DNA of 64,000 nt from Siphonodentalium dalli (GCA_032622095.1 CP136061.1:218022373-218086372), one strand, 5' to 3'; numbered from the stretch's first letter, positions 27,061-40,430 are shown. A program made the numbers and translations. The notes: generated by a model not told the origin, from the sequence alone.

Positions 27061-28019
27061 CAGGGACGTGGCTATGAGGGTGTCCGTTGGGGGTGTCCAC
27101 TATGCGGGTTTCCCCATCTGCGTCCCCCTTGAATCCGACCAAACAAGTTTTGCATTATTCCATTTGCACCCCCTTGCATCTCAATGCTCAGGCCTAATAG
27201 CCTATATATTCATAAATCATGGTTCTATATACCGTTATGAGAACATTCAGATATTTATTTGAACCCGAAAATTACATAAATCCTAACATAACTCATGGCA
27301 AATGCACACGGCTACGGACAACAGTCCAGGACCACCGGACCGACCATGGTTGCTCGGCCCGGTGTGAGAAAGTTTTGAAAACTAAACAAGAAAATCGCCA
27401 AATCCTAGCATCTAGACTGGCCTCAAGCTTTCCTAGTGTTGGAAATTTCAAACCTCATACTCTCCCTTAGTTCTCCATGGTTCGGCCCGGTGTCGGACAA
27501 TTTTGAAATCTGAACAAGAAAATCGCAAAATCGCAAAATCCTAGCATCTAGACTAGCCTCAAGCCTTCCTAGAGTTGGAAATTTCAAACCTGACACCCCC
27601 ATTTAGGTTGGAAAATTTCCAACTGATGACAATTCCAATGACAATGTTGACCAAATGTAGGACATTATTGTTTTCTTAAATTAACTAGTATTCTTTGACT
27701 GACCACGGGGGAGGGACAAGGACGCAAGCTTTCCAAGTGTTGGAAATTTCCAACCTGACACCATAAGGTTGGAAAATTGGAAAATGTCCAACTGATGGCC
27801 ATTTCAGTCCAAAATTTCCAACAGTAGGACAATATGCAAACATTGGTCCAAAAACAATAATTTTTCCCCAATAAATAGTTTGAAAATCAAACTACAAGAA
27901 AATGTTCAACCTATTGTTGGTGCGAAATTTCCAACTAATGTTGTATCAGGTATGAAATTTTAACCAAAATTGGGGGGGGGGGTGAGACAATGCCCAACCG
28001 CCTAGTCGCCACGTCTCTG
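27061..28019 (+). mobile_element. hAT-like non-autonomous element, copy 2
   Basis: The ends 'cagggacgtggctatg' and 'gtcgccacgtctctg' are flanked by 'tggagaag' (27053-27060) and 'tggagaac' (28020-28027), an 8 bp target duplication with one mismatch. It aligns with 4672-6922 throughout, and at 27676-27679 has the uninterrupted 'cTTAAattaactag' that is split in copy 1. A poly-G run lies at 27972-27982. No transposase is encoded. Confidence 0.85.
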
Positions 28020-28095
28020 TGGAGAACTTGAGATTGAACACTTCTAACTTCGCCCGTCACGAAAAAACAGACTATACTATTCGTCACGGTGCATG

Positions 28096-28543
28096 CTGGA
28101 TATAGTGTGTCTGCCACGCGCAGAATGGGGTCCCCAGAGGGTCAATTTAGTGACACTACCCCGGGCTAGGATCACCAAATTCACCCTCCGGGGACCGCAT
28201 CCTGCTTATATAGGCCTCATATTCTGGGAAGTATCTATAATATCAAATTAACATTGTTTTTAGTTCCCCAGTACAGTTGAAATTGATGATGTGCACCCAT
28301 TGAGCACCTCGATTATGCATTTTATCTTCTGCAAATTAGGATATATAGAAACTGAACAGAATGGAAAACGTAACTAAAAATAATGTCAAGTTGAGACCAG
28401 AGGTACTTCCCAGAAGATTAGGCCTAGGTTGAATGAGGTCACCGGAGGGTGAGTTTGGTGGTGCTAGCCCGCTGTGCGGGGGTAGCATCACTAAATTCAC
28501 CCCTCTGGGGACCACATTCTGCAGACACACTATGTTCAGGCTT
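28096..28543. mobile_element. Fold-back element with two nested hairpins, 9 bp flanking repeats
   Basis: The outer inverted repeat is 'tatagtgtgtctgc' and 'gcagacacactatg'. Inside each end is a separate ~90 bp hairpin ('ggtccccagaggg' paired with 'ccctccggggacc'-like sequence), at about 28124-28204 and 28436-28520. A further inverted pair, 'ctgggaagta' and 'tacttcccag', lies between them. 'cggtgcatg' flanks the whole at 28087-28095 and 28544-28552. It carries no coding capacity. Confidence 0.7.
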
Positions 28544-28924
28544 CGGTGCATGTATAATTGACGGGAGATCGTGGCCAATCATATAACAACTATATTGTGT
28601 TGATACAATCCACAGATAGCGTCGTGTGTGAATTGCTACACACGGGTAGCGGCCAAGTCGGTTAAAAGCTCTTCAGAGCTTCTGTTTGTAAAATGCTTTA
28701 CCTCCGACTTTAAAATAAAATTTATCTTATTTTAAATCGATTTTAGTATAGCACGGTTCATGTCTCATTGTCAACTAAAGAAATATCAGTCTTATTCTGC
28801 ATGGACTTCGTTTTGGAAATAGAACATAGCTGTCTGACTAGTGGTTAATATTGTAGGTTATGTCTAGCGGTATATATGGAATTATTTCAATATAGACCTC
28901 CCTAATATCGTATCTGAAGACACA

Positions 28925-29046
<122 letters not shown>

Positions 29047-29408
29047 CTCTATGCTTTCTTGTGTGATTCAATATCATATTGATTTTCTATGTTTGAAACT
29101 ATTCGTGTCATACCCGTTGATTAGGTATTATATGTTGGCTATGGGGAGCTATATGGATTACCTGCCAACAACAAAACCCCCAGTTTATTCTACCATATAC
29201 TAGCTGCCAACCTTTAAACACGCTTGTCCATTGCATTGTTGTACAGTTGATTATTTTATAACCCAGAATATATACAGAAAATTCAGGGATTAAAAGTAGA
29301 CCAAGCTGCTGCAAAAGTCGTGTTATCTATGCGATAGTCCCTTCGTGTGTGTCGTTGACCATTTTACCCGTAGCCCCGTTTGTTTGAAGCACGATATCTA
29401 GGGTTTAA

Positions 29409-29867
29409 CCCTTTACCCAACAGAACGGCCCAGTGCCAATGCATTCTCTTATATATGCGAGTCGGCCATAGGTCGCCTCGCATATATAAGAGAATGCATT
29501 GGCACAGGGCATAACTGTAACCATCACAATGATAAAATGATAAAATTGTCAAAGAATGTAGAAAAATATTATAAAAAATATTTTAAAAATGTAAGAAAAA
29601 ATTATAAAATTGTTAAAGAATGTAAGAAAAATGGTAAAAAGTGTTAGGCCAATGCATTCTCTTATATATGCGAGGCGACCTATGGTCGACTCGCATATAT
29701 AAGAGAATGCATTAGCACAGGGCATAACTGTAACCATCACAATGTTGTCAATGAACCTGTTCCAATGATATCCATATTTGTATGGTGTTATTGAGACAGA
29801 CGGAAGATATTTTTTAGGCTGTTGAAGCTTTATTTGGGCGTTTTTGGCCGTTTTGTTGGGTAAAGGG
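29409..29867. mobile_element. piggyBac-like MITE, family PB, copy 1 (two P hairpins)
   Basis: It is flanked by TTAA at 29405-29408 and 29868-29871. The ends are CCCTTTACCCAACAGAACGG and its inverse CCGTTTTGTTGGGTAAAGGG. The CCC terminus with TTAA target is piggyBac-like. It contains P hairpins at about 29435-29506 and 29647-29716, in opposite orientation, separated by 'gtaagaaaaa' and 'aaaattgttaaagaatg' AT-rich spacers. No transposase is present. Open frames on the - strand here are shadows. Confidence 0.9.
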
Positions 29868-29871
29868 TTAA

Positions 29872-31420
29872 ATGGATTAAGGCTTGGGAAATGAGACGAA
29901 ACTCTCACCTGACGCAAAGGCCCCACAATGAACGGATGAAGATATACCTTAAATCGACAAGAGACACTTCTCCTCCTTGCAAATACTATATTTTTATGGA
30001 CCGAAAAGAAATATGGCCATCATAAAAAATTATTATCACATAAAGATCGGAGGTATAATGGATCTACTCCCCGCGCCTGCGTATAACCGGCCAGTAATGT
30101 CATGCGCGATGAATAAAATTAAAGTTCTTACCGAGTTACACAATAGGCGCAACGTGCATCTGATGATATACTGCGCATGCGTTACATGTGCGGCAAACCG
30201 GAATGAATGGACGACTGTCCTTGACAAGATTGAGGCACGCGACGCTGTGTAAACTGTTGCACGTGGTAGACGTCAGGATTGTGACTGCTGTGACTAGTAT
30301 AGCGGTATAATGGGTGTGGTACGGCATGCTTTCGAATAGCATTATATCAGTTCTTTCTGCGCACCATGAACACTTTGTTTTTAGGAAATGCCCACTAGAT
30401 AATCAACTCGTACAATTCATGTAGGAAACGCTGGTCAGAACGGATATTCAATTTACTGCTGAAATCGACCTTCTATTTGGTATATCAATGGTGAGCAAGG
30501 AGTCGAATATTTGTTTATTTGAATAGCGCAGTCTTACATCTGAAATAAGATCTGAGGCCTACTACGAGAAATGAATACAGTGGGTGCATGTGTTGTTGGG
30601 GGATACGGCGGTGAAAAACTGAGTTTATTGGTATTTTTTTTATTTTTTTAAAAATTTGCCGAAAATTTGAGACTAGCCCACGCAGCACATTAAGTCAGCC
30701 CAATATAAGATTTCCAAACACTTAGCAACGACTCGGACAACGTGATCGATATAAATAACTGGATTCAAATGCAATTCGGCTAAACTTTGAAAAGCACGCC
30801 CAATTATTCTGCTGACCGCTTTTAGTGATTAGGTCAGATTATGTCAACAATTTGTGACGTCGTGGTCGTGTTCTGGTCTGTCTGTTATTGGGGGGGGGTC
30901 TGTGTGTTATTGGGATATGAAACGGGTGGCCCAATTGGCAGTTGACCAATCACCGACCACGATCTATTGTAACACAGACGGGCTATGTTAATATTTATAT
31001 TTATTGCAGCAATACACCGTCTGTATAGTGTAGATCACTTTAATTGTCCAAGTTTGATATCCATTTCTGAATAGAAGTCCCCACACCATGCTCCTATCCT
31101 CCAGGATGGTACGAGGTGGGGGGTTTATACGTTCCAAAACTTGTATTCAAAATCATAATTGCCACTTTCAATACACCCTATGTTGTATTTTATTCTTGAC
31201 CTTGTATTGTTGTAGCGCACTAAACGTGTTTCAATATATTGAACACCACCAGAAACCTCTTGAAAAATAATATGAGATGCAGAGACTTTGTGACAGTTAT
31301 ACCATGCATTGTCAGAAACATTATGCATATATAGAAATAGTTTGTATATTTTCTCTTGGGGTGAGAATTAATTTATTTTGTGACGTAAGCAAACTCCATT
31401 TTCTATCGAAAATATATTTT
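29872..31420. other. Intergenic stretch, mostly unassigned
   Basis: A half copy of the 20928 palindrome lies at 30569-30612. The rest shows no supported gene. The 91-codon frame at 29977-30252 has no recognisable domain and overlaps open frames on the other strand. Confidence 0.4.
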
Positions 31421-31423
31421 ACT

Positions 31424-31461
31424 AGCATGGTGACCCTTTACTAGCATGGTGACCCTTTAGG
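31424..31461 (+). repeat. Short tandem duplication
   Basis: 'ttactagcatggtgaccctt' occurs twice in immediate tandem, just upstream of the mollusc-type tandem repeat array. Confidence 0.8.
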
Positions 31462-31589
31462 AGGACTATTATCATCAGCATGTCTTTATGCATCTTTTTC
31501 GACTTGGAAATCACATTTTGTGGGTGGTCCGAATGAAAGCTTGAGCAATGTTGAACATACTTTCGTGATATTTGGTATGTGGTGCAGTG

Positions 31590-32720
31590 GTTTGCATTTG
31601 AGAAAAACGCAAGTCAAGTTAAAAATTGGATGATCACAGCCCGATGATTTTTGACGGAGTTATGCCTCATTTTGTCCGCCGACCCAACGGGTTCGGAGGA
31701 CTATTATAATCAGCACGTCCATGCGTCCGTCCGTCATTCCGTGCGTGCGTGCATCCGAGGTTTCCGGATGATAACTTTAGTTAGAGTGAACCAAATTAAA
31801 TTAAATTTGGTATGTGGGTTTACTAGCAGAAAAGACAGGTCAAGTTCGAATTCTGGTTCCGTCCGCCAATTTTCACCAGAGTTATGCCCCTTTTTTTTAC
31901 TTAGAAACCCCCTGAAAGTTGGTTTCCGGATGATAACTTTAGTAGAGTTAATCGGATTCAAACCAAATTTGGTATATTACTTTCTCCCAGCAAAACACAG
32001 GTCAAGTTCGAACTTGGGTTCTGCCCGACCATTTTGGCAGAGTTATGCCCCTTTTTCGACATAGGAAATTAGGTGTTTCTTCTGTTTTTTGGTTTCCGGA
32101 TGATAACTTGATTTTGGATTGTTTATATGCAAAACCCGTTTTTTGTGGATTACTTATATCAAAATACAGCTCAAGTTCGAATTTCGGTTTAATCCGATAA
32201 TTTTTGCGAGAGTTATGGCCCTTTTTTGTCTGCCCAAAACCCCAAAAGTTGGTGTCCGGATGATAACTTTAGTAGAGTTAATCAGATTTAAACCAAATTT
32301 GGTATGTGTCTTTCTCCCAGCAAAACACAGGTCAAGTTCGGATTCGGGTTCCGCCCGCCAATTTTCACCAGAGTTATGTCCCTTTTTTACTTAGAATTTT
32401 TGCCAATTTGAGGTTTCTGGATGATAACTTTAGTAAATGTGTACTGAATGAAATTAAATTTGGTAGGTTTACTAGCACTAAAGACAGGTTTTTATGCGCA
32501 AACAACGGTCGTATCAAGCCGACGCTTAGAGGCGGACATGAGGTCTACCGACCTTTTATTAGACTAAAAATAAGTATTTTTGCTTGTTTGGATGACAATG
32601 TTTGACACAATTTCTCGATAGTTGGTAAATAGTTTCAAGTTCAGAAAACACAGGTCAAGTTCGATTTTGCATGGTCACGGTCCAATGATTTTGACGTAGT
32701 TATGAACCTTTGTTCGACTT
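31590..32720 (+). repeat. ~145-160 bp tandem repeat array (mollusc-type)
   Basis: There are at least five diverged units with the order 'tccggatgataactttagta', 'aaccaaatttggtatgtg', 'aaaacacaggtcaagttcg', 'ccaattttcaccag' and 'agttatgccccttttt'. The period varies around 145-160 bp. Open frames through it (31651-32605) translate the same repeat and are not genes. Similar units are widespread in bivalve genomes. Confidence 0.85.
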
Positions 32721-34150
32721 AGAAATTATAATTCTTGTGTTTCTAAACGATCACGTGATCGAACAACAAAAGAATCTGTTGTTTAAACAGTTTGATTAAA
32801 AAAACATTCTTTTTTTTCTAATTGATTTTTTTTTAGATTCAGCTCCATGCTCAAATTAACAAACATTTATTTTTTTAATTTGTTTTAATTAAATTTGTTT
32901 AAATAATTTTTATGTAAAACTAACGCCGTTAATTTGGTTGAAATCGGACCAGCAGTCTGAGAGAAAATATGTGCACATACGTATAAGACAGAGGGGCCTG
33001 CGGCTCGAACAAATTCCATAGTTTTCTGTTTCAAAGGCTCATGATAACTTCGAAAAATTCTCAATTTCAAATAATCAATTGCCATTTGAAATCATGACTG
33101 TCTGCGAGAAAATAAATAAATCTCATTGCATATTTTAGTTTTTTTGGCAGCCATTTGCAGGACAATTTTTTATCGGGATAAAGGACCAAAATCAACCTAA
33201 AAAAATATTATTCAACCACGTTTTCAATAATCTGGCAGACATAAATACTCAATACTGATTCTTCTTTTCAGACATTATGTAGTTTTACAGTGATTTTTCC
33301 TTTAAAAAAATAGTTCTGCAAAAAACATATCAATGAAAAACATTTTCATTTATTTTCACGCAGACAGTCATGGTGGTAGACTGAGCACATACCCTAGTTG
33401 GGTTCATAGTCCAGAATATAGTGTATTTTTTGAAAATATCTCCAGTCAAACTGTCTATCGACCTACATGAAAAAATGGTTGTTTTTTTTAAACCACATTT
33501 TTCATAATTCGAACATATCTCTCATATTGTGAGGTAAACAGCTATTGTTATAGTACTATGGCATACATTGGATATAAGAGATACTGATTTTTCCTTCAAA
33601 TTGATAGTTTGAAATTCAGATTTCTTGAAAATTCACGAATTTATTAAATTTATATCCGAGTTTCACGCATCATTAGTGTTGGAATTCGCAGACGATCGTT
33701 CGATTTGATGAGTTAATTCATTCTTGGACAGCCGCGCACATACCAATGCCATATTGTTCACGCTTGTCTGAAACTGATCAGTAAGGTTTAGATCCAAAAT
33801 CGGCCGTCCGGAAAACCTATAGCTAATCACGCCATTCAAATAATTTGAATGGTGAAATTCATGCGTAGTAGTGATATTTTGTCAAAACAAATTAACTACA
33901 TGTTATAAAAGAACCATGCACGCATGGACACTCAAATTTCATGGTGTGCTAAAAATGTTGGACATTTCGCGCGAAGTTAAATCCTTCATTAAACTTTTTG
34001 TCAAGATAATCAATTTAAATATCGAGGCAATTATGTACTTTTACGGAAAATAAAACCGACTTGAGTATGTATATTTTATTCATATATAACCAATGAACCC
34101 GAGATGCAAATGTCAAAATATTTAAACAAATTGCGATCAATAGATTTATT
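32721..34150. other. AT-rich stretch, nothing recognised
   Basis: Poly-T rich, with no conserved frame. No element boundaries were identified. Confidence 0.4.
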
Positions 34151-34155
34151 TCAAA

Positions 34156-34430
34156 CGCAGCAAGGACGTAGCTAAAGGGTATCCGTTTGGGACATTCACC
34201 TTTTTTGAGTTTCCAACTGCACCCCCTTAAACCAGACCATAATCCAGGGAATTCCATTGACATGCCCCTTTTGTCAACTCATGGCCAATACGGTCAAAAC
34301 AAAACATTTCACATTAAATGCTGGTTGGAATATAATTTTTTTTAATCTGAAAATTCCAACTGATGTTTTGTTAGGCACGAAATTTACAACTGTTTGTCCA
34401 AAGTGTGATATCCCAACCCCTGTCCCTACT
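34156..34430 (+). mobile_element. hAT-like element, partial copy 3
   Basis: It begins 'caaggacgtagctaaagggt' and continues with 'ttccaactgcacccccttaa' and 'ttccaactgatgttttgtta', blocks shared with the copies at 4672 and 27061. It is internally deleted, and no right end could be assigned. Confidence 0.6.
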
Positions 34431-34659
34431 CCAAACTCCACCTTAATTGATGGCCATTTTCCGCGTCGTTCTGTCGTCTCATTAATATCCATCTATAACA
34501 AGTCATATTTCATATTTCCTATTATAGATGCTGGTGTATTATAAAATAATAATATTGAAGCAAGACCGTTTATTAAATCCAATGCTCAGGTATACCTGCA
34601 GCTGTAACAAGTGCAACACCAGGCGTTGCATATGTCCCCGGCACTCAGTTTAGAGAGTG

Positions 34660-35230
34660 GCCAATACTAAATATTTGTATGGTTGGAAACTTTTCTAATT
34701 TCAAGAAGTGGGTATCCTTTCCCCCTAAACTTGGCTATCAACACACCAAAGCACAACCAAATTTGATGATCCGTGCCCAAGTTACAAGCTGCAATTTTCA
34801 TAGACACAACATTCAGAAATTCCCAAGTCAAACAAGGGCTATAACTCCGTTGAAAATGAATGGACTGAATATGAAGTAAGGTAATACCATTTCCCCCCAA
34901 GCTGTCAAATCACCATACCAAAGCACAACTGAATCCGATCATAGTTGCCCAAGTTACAAGCTGAAATGTTCTTTCGGACACAAAATTCAATATTTCCGTA
35001 TAAAAAAGGGCGCTAACTCTGGTAAAAAATTAATGGACATAACCCGTAGTATGTCTGTATCCTCTCCCCAACATGCGCTACCACCATGCCAAAGGACAAC
35101 GAAATCCGATAATTAACACCAGAGTTACAAGCTTAAATATTCTTTTGGACACAACATTCACAAATTTCCAAGTCAAACAAGGACCGTAACTCTGGTAAAA
35201 ATTAATGAACGAAACCCGGAGTACTTTAGA
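34660..35230 (-). repeat. ~165 bp tandem repeat array, inverted type
   Basis: Three to four units share 'ccaaagcacaac.aaat.cgat', 'agttacaagctg.aat.ttc', 'cacaacattca.aaatttcc' and 'caagtcaaacaagg'. The same repeat, in the opposite orientation, forms 52880-53770. It is non-coding. Confidence 0.8.
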
Positions 35231-35454
35231 CCATATGGCAGCCCCCATAGCATTCACATGGCCACAAGACAGTCACCAGCGAAGATCGTTAAATTTCAAT
35301 AAATATATCTCATATCAACCGTGATTTTCTAAAATTGATAAACCAAACGATAACATCCAAATCACATCAACATACGAGACTTGATCCAACTTGGATGTCT
35401 TAATACGCAAAACTATATGGGAACACGAACACTTCAGCTTTGGGTGTATGGTAG

Positions 35455-35775
35455 AATTTTAGCAAAGCTGCATGGCATATGTAATTGTCTCCGAGACATG
35501 ACGAGCGTTGCAATGTATAGATGCATGGGACTATGTAACACACAAGGCGCCGAGTTTTAGAAGATGCATGCTTTTTTTTAATCCAACCCCGGCCCGTAAC
35601 GTCGAGCGAATTAATGTCCGACGTCTCAAAAACACATGCAGCTTCTAAAAATCGGCGCATTGTGTGCTCTGTATAGTCCATGACATGTACACAAGGAAAC
35701 GATCGGCAGGTCTCTGAGACAAGTACATATACATATAGCATGCCTCTGTGCCACAAATCTAACATATACATGTAT
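35455..35775. repeat. Imperfect hairpin, ~150 bp arms
   Basis: 'catgggactatgtaacacac' pairs with 'gtgtgctctgtatagtccatg'-like sequence at 35660-35685. Further out, 'atgtaattgtctccgagaca' pairs with the inverse around 35705-35735. The centre is about 35600. The 123-codon - strand frame over it is not conserved between arms and is treated as chance. Confidence 0.65.
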
Positions 35776-35849
35776 ACCTAACGCAGAGAGACCTTAAACT
35801 GTGCATATAGTGTTCTAAGTGCGACGTCGGAACACAGAGGTCATATGAG

Positions 35850-35950
35850 CTTCATTTGTGTAGGTCGCTTTGTGTTGGTACTGACGTCGGACTTTGAGTC
35901 GCAAGGCCCGCTCGCCGTCAATGGCCGGGGTTCGAATCCCACTCAACCCA
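35850..35950 (+). repeat. Possible tRNA-derived SINE fragment
   Basis: 'ggccggggttcgaatcccac' is an excellent tRNA T-arm / Pol III B box, preceded by 'gtcggactttgagtcgcaag', which resembles an anticodon-arm region. The acceptor and D arms do not pair, so a functional tRNA is unlikely. Confidence 0.45.
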
Positions 35951-38900
35951 AAAGAAAATGTGAATTGTCTCAAAAACACATTCAACTTCAGTTTTATAGT
36001 TAGCTCGGTGTGAGTAATTGTCTAGAAACATAAGTTCCTGTCTTTATCCCCACGCATGTGATTATTTTCTCATGTCTTATATAGATAGTTTTAGTTATGA
36101 ATGTGTTAAAGCGATGATTGTACATGATTTTGAAGGAATGCAGTTTGTGAAAGAATTTCCATCACTCTCAACATATGCTGATATAATGGAAAACTATCGA
36201 TATGTATCTGTACACAATTTCGAGGGTTATATGAGGCTCGAACAATATGAAAAATAAGTATACCTGGGGGACATAACTGCTGCCCGTGTAGCCTGTATAT
36301 AATGTAGTGTGATGGTTTAATGATAATTACAAAGCTGTAAAAGTTCACAAAAAGTCAGAACTTTGATGCACGCGTATTCAACATGTTCATATTCAGTGCA
36401 GGCCAACACCGTACGTGTGTTTGGCTATACAGGAAAATTGCCCGATTTTATCCCTTTGATTTATCTGCGCTCGCAAGACAATATATTGAAATTCAACGAT
36501 AATTTTTTTCTGTCAATTATTTCTCAGTTATACCATCAAGTGGAAGAAGCTTATTTACTGACATTCGCTTTGTGACAGTCTGCTTTTGGGTTTAACACTG
36601 TACAGACGTTTGTTTATACCGACCATTGCTGTCGAAAATAAAACAAACATTATTTATTGCATGGGACTATTTATATATATGCCAAGGATAATCGGCATAT
36701 ATATAATTCAAGTGGAGAACCCCATCCAAATTTGATGGAAATTGCGTATGTACGTACCCTTTGGCACAAATGTCGGCAATAGAAGAATAGTGCTATTTAA
36801 CATGCTCCTTGGATCACTTGTTTGATATGCACTAGTTCGGTTAGGGCCTTCTTTGATAACATCTTATCTTCAACACGTGAGATGGGTGACCCTCATTGTT
36901 GCCTATAACTCGCGAATATCCTTCGATAACTAGATAACACACAACGTCTAAACCACAGCATTGTCACAGATACACCATGATCGACAGTGATGTCTCACGC
37001 GGTGCAATCTTGTAATATTTTATCACAAGTGACAAATATTTGAAATCACTAAACAATTAAACCATACAACGTTCTATCTAACACTTGATCTATATAGTTC
37101 TTATTCATATGGTTTTGAGACAACAAGTCTTCTATCCGATACAAGAGTTATAAAGGGCACACAAAAGATAAAACTACAATGCATAATGAATGTCAGAGGG
37201 GTCTTTGTTCAATAGCGGTCTAAGAACTGAAACACCTCTGATATTTTTCACGGGGTCCCAGTTTTAAAAGGAAGAGGTTAATACGCCGTATTGCGTCTCA
37301 AGCGCGAAGAAAGTGACAACTATGTGGGGGTCACAAGAAAATGGGGTAGTGTTATAAAAGTATAAGTCACTATTATGCGTATATATGAACAGTGATGTGA
37401 TTTCTTATCTTCCAGCAAACGCTTGTCCCTGTCAGAGTTTGTCACTGTGTAAAATGATAAAAAAAGAGGACTTTTTATTTGCTGCTTGGGGGTGGACCTA
37501 TATGACCTATGTGTCTCAATACATATAATGACGAGACCGCAATCGACCGAAGACAAACTTCCTATGTGCTTTGAGAACAATTCCCGCACTAAAAACTTAT
37601 TGACAGAATGGAGAATTAGAGCGGTAGTTTTGTTAACAATTTTCGCTCGCTCCTTAGCAAAATAGCAGCAAATTAGAACTCTTGTGTTTGACTTACCATG
37701 AATGTTATAGTCCATGTGCATTTTGACTTTTGTGTTGATAAAATAATCGGAGAATCAAATCACACCGTTTCGCAATACAGTTCTTTGGTTCTAGAGGAAC
37801 TTTCCCAACGTAAGGTATATACGGAATGTTCTCCGTAAGGTACGGAATTTTCTCAGAATGATTTGTAAACAACAACAGTCCGAGGGTTTAACACATATAA
37901 GGAAAGCTTACATTCGGTACGTAATGGCAGTGGTCAGACCAGCATAGCGAAGGGACATAACTCTTCCTTGCAGTTTTGGCATTATCACCATGCGCGTGAG
38001 GAGAGTTATCTTCTCAATTTAAGAAAGTATGTAAATCTCGCGCTCTCTCTCTTCCTTAATCTGGTTGAATGCAAGTGGTCTTATGTTTTGTCAATTTTAT
38101 TCGAATTGTCAAACCTAAAAATAGTTTGCTTAGCACATGCATTGACGGAGTATCTAAAAAAACGACATTGTGTCTGTAATGGAATAAGAGATGTATTCTT
38201 GAACGCCCACTCTTCTGGATACTCGTGGCTATGGCGGTCAGCGCTAAAATAAATTAATGTGCATAATTATGCACTGAATGTAAATTCAGTTATACCATAT
38301 CCGAAGAATAATATAAATTATATTTTCACGCATCTGGGCCATTCTCGACTACCGGTTGCACCCACCTACCCGCAATTCATGTCAACAACACGTCATGTCT
38401 ACGGAAAATTAGGGAGAGATTAACATCACGTCCGGTCGCGTGCTCGTCAACCACCTCATTAATATTTAGTATCAACATCATAATAATAGACACCATTTTG
38501 ACATTCGCTGTCATTTGTTTACTGTGCGCTCGACGGTGGTCACAATTTATGACCCACGTGGTGTATAACATTCAGCTAGAAACAAATAATATCATTACAT
38601 TTATCACCTTCTAATTACTGGCCTGCACATCTGTTCACGAAAAAAAATGTATATGCTGTTTCGCATCGCATGTACTTGCGAAACCACTGCATTTAATGCA
38701 GGTTCTACTTCCGCACACTTGTAACATACAGTGTGCGTGAGGGTCTGTGTGTGTGGGGGGGGGGGGTCGAATATACTATGTATACAATTAATATAGTTCA
38801 GTTAAGCAGTTCAATGTAATACCAATATATTGTTATTCTCCAACCATCGAGTTGTTTAGCCACGCTATTTGAAATGAAACGATCCAATACATATATATCC

Positions 38901-39930
38901 GTACAATAATCACACATTCCTGTCTTTTATTGTGTCCATATAATAGAGAATAAGTACGCTGTATGTATAATACATGGCGTTACGTTTTTGAAAGGGTACG
39001 GTCTTTGCTCATTCAAGAAAGCAACAGACCACATTTCCTACCTGAAAGCTACAGCACCACAGCTTATACACCACGTCACTGTTGTGTTTCATTTTAGTCT
39101 GGTTGATGGGGCGTGTATCTGAACATATTAGTGCCCAGGCAGTTTTTGTGCAATTCTGTAATCTCTGTGTGGATGACCGTGACACTGTAGATAAGAATAT
39201 CCAGATTTCGCTGAAATCCTCGGTAGGTAAAGTTCATAATTCAATATGGCGCCCAAGAAGGCCGTCAGTATTGAACAATATCGAATATGTAAAAAAAATC
39301 CGCCTATTATTTCCACTTCTCATAATATATACACTTGAACGCAAATGTGCCATTTCCATGGACTGTTATGCTCGTATTTAAGACAAAATGCAGTATTCAG
39401 TAGTCAGTACCATGTTTTGAAACCAAAATCGCCGTATATATAACCAATTTGTTCTAAGTTGAGTCTGCATTTTGACTTCGACGACCAGACTGCTTCGGTC
39501 ATGGTCTATCAGCCGTTAGTTCCCTTTATGAGACCAATATTGTTGCAGTAAATGTTTATTAGAAAAACACGCACTGCATGTATGAACAAGTGTGTACAGT
39601 GGAAAACCAGAATGCACATACACTAGCATTTTCTTGACCCAGTCCTGTTTTGGAGAATATGACCAGAACATATCGGTGTCACCTACAATGATTGGCGTCA
39701 CAACCCACACAAAAGACAACACAGACACCATCCGCCGTCGCCAAGAATCCAAGATGTTAAAAGGGGACAACCGACGCCTCTCCAGTGCATGGCCTCCTTC
39801 CGTGGGCCATGTGACAAGAACATTCATGCAGCATCAAGAACCGAAAAGGCCTCTGGTCTGCTGGATTATCGGGAGTCGACCTTTAATTTCCGGATATGCA
39901 TGATATCAAGACTCGGGATCCTTCGTGATT
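35951..39930. other. Long stretch without supported genes
   Basis: It contains a small hairpin at 36666-36704 ('atatatatgcc' paired with 'ggcatatatata'), a G-run at 38756-38766 and several open frames of 60-130 codons on both strands, none with a recognisable domain. The - strand frame at 39516-39827 has one hydrophobic segment (VLSFVWVVTPIIV) but cannot be assigned. Confidence 0.35.
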
Positions 39931-40038
39931 GTCAGTCTGACTGAATGATGGGGCAGAGCCAGCGAAGAAATGTCGCCGCAGTCGAATGCCCTCTGTGGTG
40001 AGACAGTGATCGAGAATGTCCGATCACTCGAATAATGT

Positions 40039-40191
40039 ACAGTAATGCACTAAATAATCGACTCCTTAACCACAGCAGAATCAGTGAGAGCCTTCCGATG
40101 AATGGCAACAAGTAATATTTCCGACTAAATCCTGAAAAGTTACCCATAATTCTGATGTGGTTAAGGAGTCGATTATTTAGGGCATTACTGT
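40039..40191. repeat. Hairpin repeat carrying the empty site for K1
   Basis: 'acagtaatgcactaaataat' and 'cgactccttaaccac' on the left recur inverted as 'gtggttaaggagtcg' and 'attatttagggcattactgt' on the right. Its right half is the unoccupied form of 10700-10763 plus 11262-11290, with a single TTAA at 40161-40164. Confidence 0.85.
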
Positions 40192-40307
40192 TTCACGTCG
40201 GGCGCATTCGAATCCGTGTTGTGTGTTGTTCACGAGCGGCGCGTTATTAACCTTCCATGACTGTATGGAGCTTTCTGAAATTTTGTGAAAACCCTGTACC
40301 AACTACC

Positions 40308-40430
40308 AATGCATTATCTTATAGTTGCGAGTCTCCCACACGGAGCCACGCATACATAAGAGAATACATTGGCCTAACAATATTTACCTTGACCTTGTGT
40401 GCCAGTGCATTCTCTTACATGTATATAGAC
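40308..40430. repeat. Hairpin P, diverged copy plus half copy
   Basis: 'ccaatgcattatcttatagt' to 'acataagagaatacattggc' is a degraded P hairpin. It is followed at 40397-40428 by a half copy, 'gtgccagtgcattctctta'. Confidence 0.7.

Noticed and set aside
29549-29926. 125-codon - strand open frame
   Set aside because: It lies largely within the piggyBac-like MITE and its hairpin and spacer; the sequence is repetitive and the other MITE copies do not keep the frame.
31651-32605. Open frames of 91-137 codons on the + strand
   Set aside because: They translate the ~145-160 bp tandem repeat, and each frame restates the same unit.
35400-35771. 123-codon - strand frame
   Set aside because: It covers an imperfect hairpin; the two arms encode unrelated peptides and no domain is visible.
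35900-35950. Functional tRNA gene
   Set aside because: Only the T-arm-like part is convincing; the acceptor stem and D-arm pairing are missing.
37320-37721. 133-codon - strand frame
   Set aside because: There is no recognisable motif and low-complexity composition; probably chance.
39516-39903. Overlapping frames on both strands, one with a hydrophobic segment suggesting a membrane protein
   Set aside because: There is only one possible membrane span, no family motif and no continuation up- or downstream. A receptor fragment was considered but could not be supported.
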